Origin: Yamagishiella unicocca
Taxonomy: Eukaryota > Chlorophyta > Chlorophyceae > Chlamydomonadales > Volvocaceae
Length of the DNA: 64,000 nucleotides
NCBI GenBank assembly: GCA_003116995.1
Contig: BDSL01000036.1
Location: 434,001-498,000, forward strand
Reading direction: 5' to 3'
The first letter of the stretch is position 1, and the number at the start of each line of letters is the position of its first letter. The notes beneath the pieces were generated by a model, which was not told the DNA's origin, ran no database searches, and was given only the letters and a program-made list of their open reading frames with translations. The translations under genes and the position numbers were made by a program. This document shows positions 56,125 to 64,000 of the stretch, one piece after another.

Positions 56125-59100
56125 CCCTAGGAAACACCCATGAGAGGACCGCGACCGGCCCGGGGGCTGCGTTTGGCAGCAAAAATGAAGTTCAAGGAGC
56201 GAGCTATGCGTAACCTAGTGAAAGTATTTCTCGTCTAGGAAGGCACAACCGATGTGGTAAGTCCTATTACGCAACGCTAGTCAACGAACTAAATGCACAA
56301 GGCACAATGTTTTTTGGCAAAAATAAACAAGGGTTGAAAGGCACATGTAGGCTTTCTTCGTCCGCACTTAATGGAGCTCAGCCTGCAGCCCTGCACCGTG
56401 ACACAACTACGGGTCTACGGCGACCGACATGGGTTCACGACAAAGTAGGGCTCGTAGGTAGGGCTCGTATCCTATATTGCCACCACCTGTTTACTTACAT
56501 CAGGAATGTAAGGGGAGACGATTGATCGGTTTCCTTCGTATCTGCTTCACCACATTGCACACCGTTTTGCTTCTCCCTTGCCGGCAAATTTTCTCAGGCA
56601 ATTGAGGCCGTGACCTGCTTCGATCTGCATTATATTATCATCGATCGTGTATATCCATGGCATCGCGTGTACCCATGGCGTGGCAGCGCCGTGGTTTCTT
56701 GCTATCGCACATATGGCGACAAGGTTGCTGTGCCTTCCGCCACACGCCGAGCGGCGCTGGAAGGTGGCGCTCTGGATGTGGCTGTAAGGTGCCGTCCATC
56801 CGCACCGGCGGTAACCGGCTGCGGAGTCCGCTGGGGCAAGAGACTTGTACCGATGGCTGCAGTGTCTGAGATGGCAGCACTGGCGGCGGCAGTGATGTGC
56901 AGCAGCACGGTAGCAGCAGCCAGGCATCGTCACTGGCGGCAGGGGTGCCGTAGCCGCTGTCGACGTGGTGTTGGTGGCAGCAGCGGCGTATTCAGCGCGA
57001 TTACACCAAAAGATCACCGCTTTAGTTATTTGGAAGCCAGGATAGTGCCGGTCATTGGCAGCTAGTTGACTCTCGTCAGGTCATTACGTGGGTAGCGTTG
57101 ACACGCGGATGGTCACGTGGGTGTGGACGTGGGGTTACACGATCATGCGCAGGCACTGTACGCCCTTGCGCGCAGCGTCCTGTTAGCGCACTCGGCAGGA
57201 AGCTGTCAGCTAACTGCATGCATACAAGAGCCGAGGTCGTTGGAGAGAAGGGCGTGTGTCCTTGTGTCCACGGATTGCCTTACCCTGCCTTACCATGCCC
57301 GCTATGGGGCGCTACAAGGACACGACTCGGCGCGGCGGCGTCATAGGCAAAGTTTATCATGCTGTTCCAGGTGTGGCTGGACCAGGTGTGGCTGGAAGAG
57401 TACCCCACAGCGCCCATGCTTGCACTCAACTCTCAGGCCGTAAGCCTGGTAAGCTGTGAGCATTATATAGGCGAGATCAACGCAAAGCTTCCGTGCTGCA
57501 AAACAACCACTGAGCTCGTAGATGACCGCATCGTTCGCAGCCTAGGAAGTTCACGGGCATACCCAGCCGACAACAACACACTACCCAAGCAGGCGCCAGT
57601 TTTGTCGGTTAACAGTCAAAAGGGCAGAATCCAGTGTGGTCGCGGTTTAGCTGTCATCCTAGATAATATCTGCGTGCAATGGAACGAATGGTAGGCTTGT
57701 TCGTGAATCCCATTGGCAGCCGGGCTGTGGCTGGCTGTGGTCGATTGGTCTCTAAGCAGTGGGGTTACCCAACATTGTGCAGGAGGCCGTTCGTTCTTTG
57801 GTGCCCCATGTATTATGCTACGTTTCTTTCGCCACATAATCTTTGCCTGAAAAGCGAGAGCTAAGAAGCGATTAACACGACGAGTGTGCTGCGGTAGAGC
57901 TGGGACAGAGCCGCAAGCATTGCCCAATTCCGGGCGCATGCAAGAATGTCAACTTGGGATGGGAGTACTTCCGAAAGTGCGTCATCACTCTCGCCATTCC
58001 TTACAGTGTCGGACAACGCGTGAGCCTTGACCGAAGAGGGTATCCACAACCCGCTTTGGTATTGTTGACGAAAATCGACGAAAGCAATGTTTTCCGTCCC
58101 GCGATCTTCCCTCTACCATTGAGTAGCAGGGGGCCTTGCATATGGGCGCCCATGCAGGGAATCTGTCTGAACACGATTGCCAAGTACACCGTATGAGCCC
58201 CTGTATTGGTCGTCAAGGTCCTGCCCTGCTCGTTCACTGCCATCAAGACCGGAAACGAGCCTGTGCAACCACGCAGGTAGTGCGTCCCCGTCACAACTGG
58301 GGGACCTCAACCACATCACTGCGCCGCCCAAGGACTTGCGTGCGATGGAGACCATGCCAACGCAGCCGCGAGCTTCCACCCATTCCACCGAAAGATATCC
58401 ATGTTGATCAAACGGCAGTCCCATGGCCACTATGGGCTCGCCGTCACCCCTTGCAATGGATGCCTCCCCTTCAGGGCCGCGGCGAAGGCACGCAGTGAGT
58501 CCAGAAGTGAGTGTCCAGGGGCCTGCGGAAAGCAGCAGCCCACCTGCGCCAATGGACAAAGGATATCCATACAGCTTACGACGTTACGAGCTGAAGAGGC
58601 GCCGGTCGGGCCGGAGTAAGGGGCACACGATGAAAAGACAAGGCGCACGCCATGAATGGGGTGAATGACGCGACAAAAACGTCCAAGGGCAGGTTCAGAA
58701 CACAAAAGGCCACAACTCCTGGCATGTAACCACCCGAGGTAATTTGAAGTGGTAGTGGCGTAGCGAGCCCACTGGCCACGGCACGATTGTTTGGCGTTGT
58801 TCAGGGCCCTACCAGTATCTGTCCTTGCTGCTGCCAGCATGTACAAACATTGTCAGGATCATGTAGCTCGATGTTGCCACTTGACACCGGTCAAGGAGCG
58901 CGAACAACCTCTTCTTGAGCTTGGCTTGGGATTGATGTGGTAGTATGAAATGCAGCACAGAATCCGCGACCAGTAGTTGGTGCATGGGGCAAGGGCATTC
59001 TCCGTTGTCACAGCTACTGAACGGATGCAATGCATAACAGCCTTTTCCTGGGTTCCACGACGGGGCCACGGCATCCATCAACTCCTGGCGACAGTAGGTC

Positions 59101-59623
59101 CGATCACGGGCATAGCCGCTGTCATCGCCCGCGTACGTCCTGCTAGGCCGTGGCTGGTTTACCAGTGCTACCACGCACGGCAGCATCGGTAATCACCCAG
59201 CTAGTGTGGCTGCCTGGCAAGGCATGCAGGGGTGCAGCCTGATGTGCTAGCGCCGCCGAGTAACCTCGACTCCTGAGGGACGGGATGGCAATTGCAAGGC
59301 GGAGGTGTGACGGTAGAAATCCAAACTTGCGCACCTGATGCAGACCAAGCGACATGAGAAAGCAACGGGATACGCCGTTCTGGATAATACGTCTTGATCC
59401 ACAAGCCAGCCTTATGATCGCGGGTCGAATATGCCCCCCTTGTAAACCCTTCCTAAACCTAGCACTCTTAAGCCCCCCTAAACTTAACACTCTTAAACCG
59501 CTCCTTATGGCCTCACCCCCACATCAAATGCTCAGGCCCGGCCCCAAATCGGGTGCGAGTGCGGGCTGCCTGTATACCGCGCAGTCAAACATGCAATGGG
59601 CATATGAACAAGGCCCACGAGCG
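56125..59623. other. Region between receptor kinase and FolB; no secure gene
   Basis: The first few hundred bases are the likely kinase promoter and are AT-richer. Positions 56600-57065 hold short ORFs with degenerate repeats on both strands. On the minus strand, 59186-58809 (LLVADSVLHFILPHQSQAKL, then KKRLFALLDRCQVATSSYM) and 58559-58113 (SIGAGGLLLSAGPWTLTSGL, then ARGDGEPIVAMGLPFDQHGY) read like pieces of a spliced gene. I could not connect them in phase or recognise a family. They may be an unidentified lineage-specific gene downstream of FolB. Confidence 0.35.
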
Positions 59624-60625
59624 CTATAAGCTCCAATTCCAATTCGACCTCGCGCCCTTGGGTCCGCCCCAAGTGACACTGCCTTCATCGCCACCCAACA
59701 TCTCACCTACGCTCTTGACAACGCTCGGCACGCCGGGAATGCTCAACTTGCTTATCTTGAGGGCAATTTCCTGTACAGCCGTGTGCTCCTGTAGCACTGC
59801 GAGACAGGCCCGATGGGCCACCGCCTCCAACAGCTTGCACGGCTGGCCCTCTACCACCCCCTTGATGTCCCTTATTGTTGAATACAGGTGGGCAAGGGAG
59901 GCAAAGCGGGTTATGGCAGCAGAGGCGAGCATCCCGCAGTGGCGGCAGACGCGTGCCGCAATAGTGCGTAACCAATGCGTGACCCCACCGCGCGAACGTG
60001 CAATAAAAATCACAGGGATAGTGCAAAGCACTCACCCATACACTGCTGCGTAGTTGACGGTGTCTTCGAGCGCATCGCTTGCACCAGCCTTTGATGTGCT
60101 CACTTGCAGCTTGACGTCCACCACAAACGTTTGGCCCAGGCGAGTCTCCTGTGGGCCAACCGCCGCAACGGTTAGGGGCGTGCCATCTATGCACCGGATA
60201 GGGTTTCCGCCCGTACTGTCGGAAGCCATCACGTACGTGTACGCAATGGATTGACGTAAACACAAGGCCAATAATGGCCCGTGGGACGGCAAGGGCGCCC
60301 TGCCTGTGCCTCCTAACCATTACGCAAACTGATGAACATATTGCTACATCGTTATGACGATCTGCACGCGACGCACCTCTTGAAGCACGCCGTGCCGCCC
60401 GTGGAAGCGCATGCCCGTGATGTGGATCCAGTCGCCACCACCAGCCATAGACGTTGCGGCCTGATGAAATCTCCGTAGGACAGAAACATGTCCACCAAAT
60501 GTTTCAGCCCAGGCACAAAACCGGGATGGTTCCGCGCTGGCGCAAACTGCCCCCGCATAAGTAGCAGGCCAGGCCGCCGCGTACTGGCGATATGAGGCAG
60601 TCGACATCAAGACAGTTTTGAGCAT
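59624..60625 (-). CDS. FOLB: Dihydroneopterin aldolase (FolB)
   Basis: Three exons join in phase to 202 aa plus stop: 60625-60377, 60148-60036 and 59870-59624. The catalytic domain starts near residue 66 with DWIHITGMRFHGRHGVLQE, matching the family's 'GLxFYGxHGVxxEE' opening. ETRLGQTFVVDVKLQV and DALEDTVNYAAVYG follow, the latter equivalent to 'DTVdYaxVy', then VVEGQPCKLLEAVAHRACLA, which contains the conserved LLE-x-VA element. The enzyme cleaves 7,8-dihydroneopterin to 6-hydroxymethyl-dihydropterin and glycolaldehyde in folate biosynthesis. The N-terminal 60-odd residues (MLKTVLMSTASYRQYAAAWP onward) are Ala/Arg/Ser-rich and acid-poor, which suggests an organelle-targeting peptide; bacterial FolB has no such extension. 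A downstream ATG (MSTASYRQ) is an alternative start. The gene is divergent from eIF5A. Confidence 0.88.
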
Positions 60626-60933
60626 GTTATGTTAAGTTAAGTACAGGAGATTAACCCCGATCAGGAAAGAAGTGGAGATAAGGAGGGAAGCAGTAAAAAA
60701 CGGTTGGGGTCAAGGCGGAGCGGCGTAGGCACCAAGCAGGGCAACTGATGACTAGGAACAGCTTCTTCCTAAATGCCCATTATTAAAGGTCATTGCATAA
60801 GCAGGGGCACATATAGGGCCACGCAAGGCCCCCGTGTACGGCAACTTGGAAGTCTATTCCTTTGGTGCCCGCTAAGGAACGCGTCCCTTTCAGCTGCGCC
60901 AACCCGTTCCCGCCCACTTCTCAGTCTTTGACA
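60626..60933. promoter_or_regulatory. Bidirectional promoter region between FolB and eIF5A, 308 bp
   Basis: The start codons of the minus-strand FolB and plus-strand eIF5A are 308 bp apart, so both promoters and 5' UTRs must lie here. A purine-rich stretch (60660-60720) and the run ATTATTAAAGG near 60780 are present, but no element is diagnostic. The inference rests on spacing. Confidence 0.55.
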
Positions 60934-62336
60934 ATGTCCGATCACGAGGTTGAGACCTTCGAGAGCGCCGACGCCGGCGCCTCTCTGACCTACCCTCAGC
61001 AGGCCGGCACTGTGCGCAAGAACGGCTACCTCGTCATCTCTGGCCGACCCTGCAAGGTATGCAGGAATACCAGCCAATTGCGCTCTACAGATTGACTTGC
61101 CGGTGGCTTCGAGGAAAAAGGAGCTAAGTTGCGCGCGCTGTTTGGTCCAGGTCGTGGACGTGTCGACCTCCAAGACGGGCAAGCACGGCCACGCTAAGTG
61201 CAACTTTATTGCTATTGATATTTTCACTGGCAAGAAGTACGAGGAGATGACTCCCTCGTCGCACAACGTCGATGTGGGTGCGAGCAGCCGCAGGCGGCGC
61301 AGATCCTGTGCCGCCCGGGCGCTGGTGCAGCTCTGTAAAGATTGCCAGCTTGCTACATAGGGCGCATTGTAAGTTCGTGGGCTGTTTGCAGGTCCCCAAC
61401 ATCTCCAGGAAGGAGTACACGGTCATTGACATCACCGACGAGGGCATTGTGAGTCACGGTGGCACGAAGTGGCGGAATTTGAACGACAACTATCATGAAT
61501 TCTCTTGGCCATTGCTATTGCGTGGTCTTGCACGGCCGGCGCAGGCGCTGAGGTCGATGCATATGTCCGCATGGACCATATGATTTAACACACGGCCGCC
61601 GCGGGCTCGCCTGTAGGTGTCCATGATGGACGAGGGTGGCAACACTCGCGATGACCTGTTCCTGCCGAGGGGCACGGAGGAGGCTGAGAAGCTGGCCGAT
61701 CTTATGAAGGAACACTGGGCTGGCGAGAAGGAAATGTCCGTCACCGTCGTGAAGGTAAGGGGTTGTTGACATTTTGGCAAATCCATTGTCCCGTTTGTTG
61801 GGCACTGCGCACATGGCACACTGGCCCCCCCGCACGTCAGATATTCGCCCCGAACACACGTGCCCTCCTGCCGACGACTATCCATTTGTTTGCCCTGCAT
61901 TTGGAAATTCGATTGCCTCCTCCTTGCGTTTTCTCACTGTGCCAACCCTGTCCAGGCCATGGGCGATGAGATGATCAACTCGTTGAAGGTGAGAGCTTCG
62001 ACTCGAGTATAGAAACCGATACATGGGTGGCGCATCGATGGTTACTGTCCTAAGAGGGGCTGGTCGGAACTAGTTGGGTATGGAAAGGGCTGTCAGTTCA
62101 CAGTCTGCCATCCGTTAGTGAAGTCCAACCCTGGAGAAGGTGTAGGGTATTGCCCGGGGCTTTCTTCTTTGCAGCGCCGTACTGCATGTACTGCGTGTGC
62201 ATGTGCCTTACACAACGCATGCGAAGACAGTTTTGACATGTGTTCCTTCGTCCTCCTGCATCCAACCGAGTTTTCGTGCCTGAATAATCGCATCAATGCC
62301 TCGTCTGCTATGCAGGTCATTAACGAGAAGGCTTAA
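60934..62336 (+). CDS. EIF5A: Eukaryotic translation initiation factor 5A (eIF5A)
   Basis: Six exons join in phase to 164 aa plus stop: 60934-61056, 61151-61273, 61392-61448, 61617-61754, 61956-61988 and 62316-62336. The protein starts [20 protein letters not shown]. The hypusination loop is [20 protein letters not shown], with the modified Lys at about residue 52. [20 protein letters not shown] follows, then the OB-fold C-terminal domain ending [17 protein letters not shown]. Length and every family landmark fit a complete gene. Hypusinated eIF5A binds the ribosomal E site and promotes elongation through polyproline and other stalling motifs, and termination; it acts in the cytosol. A TGTAA signal lies 217 nt past the stop. 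The gene is divergent from FolB. Confidence 0.97.
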
Positions 62337-62552
62337 GCTGGGCAATTCGCTGCGCTGTCGCTGCTTGGGCGTTGTGCTGTTGCACGTCCTTAGTTTGGGC
62401 AGATGTGCGGACGGCAAGGGCTGATGCAGCAATTGAGGCACAGTGGTAACCGTGGTGCAGCGCCATCCACAACCTTGAACCTTTTGTGGTTCCTCGTAGT
62501 GGGTTGTGCTATGCATATGATTGAGAGTGTAGCAAGAGGACGGCACGAAGCG

Positions 62553-62557
62553 TGTAA
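62553..62557 (+). terminator. TGTAA polyadenylation signal of eIF5A
   Basis: TGTAA is the standard poly(A) signal of chlamydomonadalean nuclear genes. It lies 217 nt past the eIF5A stop codon, within the usual 3' UTR length. Confidence 0.6.
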
Positions 62558-63149
62558 CGACAATTTACCGGACCGAGGGAGTGACCGGGGCTCCCGCGAC
62601 GGTGGTGCGGTGTGCCTGCTCCGCACTAGTGTGTATGCACTAGTGCGGCCAACTTGTACGTGACTGCTAGACAGGCTATCCACAACTCATTGGGGTTTGT
62701 GGGTAATGCGAAATCGCAATTTGAATCCGCCAGGTTGGCAGCAATTTTGACTTCTTTGGACGATGGCCTCCGCAGGCTTTTTTCTGCTGTAAACACTATG
62801 GCAAATGCCCGTTTCCGTGCTCACATTCGTCTCGCAGCAAATGTCTCAAGTGCTGCGTACCGATTCACATACCGAATGGCATGTGTCAATAGATGTATAC
62901 GACAAATTTGTACAAAATAAGTAAATAACCATATCGATTACGTCTTGTGTACCTGTTGTGCAAATACGGCTATCGTAATAGATGTGCGGACAATGCAGAC
63001 CTCGCACGATTTGATTCAAAGCTGCTTTAGGCGGGGTTCACATTTGTAAGGGGAAATTCGGGTACGGCACTTTTGTGAGAGGGAAAATTATTTTTCATCT
63101 CATAGAATTGACAAAAACGGCAATTTTCTCCTACAATTTTCTCCGGGAA

Positions 63150-63175
63150 TTTTCAATGACAGGTGTCATTGAAAA
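63150..63175. repeat. Perfect inverted repeat, 12-bp arms, 2-nt centre
   Basis: TTTTCAATGACA and TGTCATTGAAAA flank GG. It lies in the AT-rich block just upstream of the acidic ORF. It may be a transposon terminus, a MITE remnant or a binding palindrome. Confidence 0.7.
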
Positions 63176-63366
63176 ATAGGAATAGAGCTGAGAGTGAAAA
63201 TAAAATTCACTTGAGATTGTAAATTGTATTCCCTATAGCCGACCAGGCTCCAAATACATTAGTCCATACAAGCCATCTTACCCGCCGCAAACCTTCCCAA
63301 TCATCTCAATCATGATGTCCTGTATTCCCTAGACGTGACCGGGCGTGATTGCGTAATCTATAGAGG

Positions 63367-64000
63367 ATGAGCGGCGTCGAAGAGGCCGAGTACAGCGAAG
63401 AGGACTACGGGCCGGACCCTGTCTATCAGACCGAACATGACGACAATGAAGACGACTCCCTTGTCCAACGTAGCGCGTTGGATATCAGGGACGCAATAGA
63501 AACCCAGGTGGATGCCATCCGCAACGGCATGCTGCCCAACAACCTGAAGAGGGCACGCCGCCAGAGGTCATATGCATCTGACAGCGGGGAGGCTTATGGC
63601 GGCATGAATGAGGAGGCGCGGGAGGGCGAGGGAGGTCAGCCTGAAGGAGGCGGGAGTGACGGGCGAACTTACGGCGGCGACACTGCATTACGACGATGAC
63701 GCCCGCAGTGACGATGACGACGGCGCTTCAGGCGCTGCCTCATACGCTTCCGACGCCAGCAAAGGCAGCAGGGGCCGTGGTCGGCCGACTCTAAACTTGA
63801 CGCATGAAGAGCGCAAGGAAGCCCAGCGTCTGTACCAGCGACAATGGCGCGAGAGGAAGAAGAAGAAGGAGGAGGCCTCTGCGACAGACGTCCCAAGTAA
63901 CAGGGGCCGCGGCCGCGGCAGAGGCAGGGGCCGCGGCTCCGCGGGGAGGGCAGCCCCATCAGTGCCTGTACCCCAAGCTACGGCAGCCGCGGCGACCCCA
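63367..64000 (+). CDS. Acidic AT-hook-like ORF, frame-broken, cut by window end
   Basis: From ATG 63367 the frame reads MSGVEEAEYSEEDYGPDPVY, then SALDIRDAIETQVDAIRNGM, and stays open to a stop at 63699. A different frame takes over from about 63650: HYDDDARSDDDDGASGAASY, then KGSRGRGRPTLNLTHEERKE, then QRQWRERKKKKEE and Arg-Gly repeats, open to 64000. RGRGRP is an AT-hook core, followed by a basic helix-like segment. The shared acidic style across the break suggests one protein with a one-base frameshift (sequencing error or mutation) or a missed intron. I see no usable splice pair there. The family is not recognised. The AT-rich flank and palindrome nearby suggest a transposon-associated gene, but this is conjecture. 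Confidence 0.4.

Larger units (their letters stand above)
62337..63366. other. 3' flank of eIF5A and AT-rich spacer
   Basis: The eIF5A 3' UTR extends to the TGTAA signal near 62553. From about 62660 to 63360 the base composition turns AT-rich, unlike any other stretch this long in the window, and there is no long ORF. It contains the inverted repeat at 63150-63175. It may be inserted DNA or the upstream region of the ORF at 63367. Confidence 0.5.

Overview
The window is nuclear DNA of a green alga, most likely a volvocalean (Chlamydomonas/Gonium/Volvox type) chlorophyte. The evidence is GC-rich coding DNA with GC-rich third codon positions, many short exons split by 80-500 nt GT-AG introns, Ala/Gly/Ser/Pro homopolymer inserts inside proteins, abundant minisatellites, a TGTAA polyadenylation signal, and protein types typical of volvocine genomes (PAS-linked class III cyclases, FkbM methyltransferases with Cys-rich headers, TKL receptor kinases). 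There are no operons. I placed exons by hand from splice consensus, phase and family conservation; no search or alignment program was run.

Layout. 1.1-4.4 kb (-): SirB1-type transglutaminase-like protein, divergent from a small basic, probably organelle-targeted protein at 4.6-5.5 kb (+). 5.5-8.9 kb: no convincing gene. 8.9-14.6 kb (-) and 15.6-21.6 kb (+): two PAS-linked class III nucleotide cyclases, head to head, both with guanylate-cyclase-type substrate residues; their catalytic exons and the introns between them are almost identical while the rest has diverged. 24.1-27.8 kb (-): complete 26S proteasome lid subunit RPN6. 29.1-35.3 kb (+): FkbM-family methyltransferase, with a tRNA-Val(CAC) gene antisense in one intron.

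35.1-39.9 kb: a segmental duplication of the FkbM last exon and 3' flank. The two copies are separated by about 2.6 kb of retroelement debris: a LINE ORF1/endonuclease fragment, a 21-bp minisatellite, a 5'-truncated LINE tail and a broken minus-strand ORF. A 29-bp LINE-tail insertion lies in the second copy only. 40.1-42.6 kb (+): complete organellar YebC/TACO1 protein of 300 aa. 42.6-45.4 kb: repeats and no recognised gene.

45.4-56.1 kb (-): a 19-exon receptor-like TKL kinase with signal sequence, repetitive extracellular region, one membrane helix and kinase domain. Its exon 17 donor sits at the first unit of a 24-bp minisatellite that copies the donor about 24 times in frame. 56.1-59.6 kb: nothing secure. 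59.6-60.6 kb (-): dihydroneopterin aldolase (FolB), divergent from eIF5A at 60.9-62.3 kb (+). From about 62.6 kb the DNA becomes AT-rich, with an inverted repeat, and the window ends inside an acidic AT-hook-like ORF with a frame break.

The genes are mostly unrelated in function: signalling (two cyclases, one receptor kinase), proteostasis (RPN6), translation (eIF5A, YebC, tRNA-Val) and folate metabolism (FolB). The most notable features are the cyclase pair with its apparent conversion tract and the kinase repeat of splice donors.
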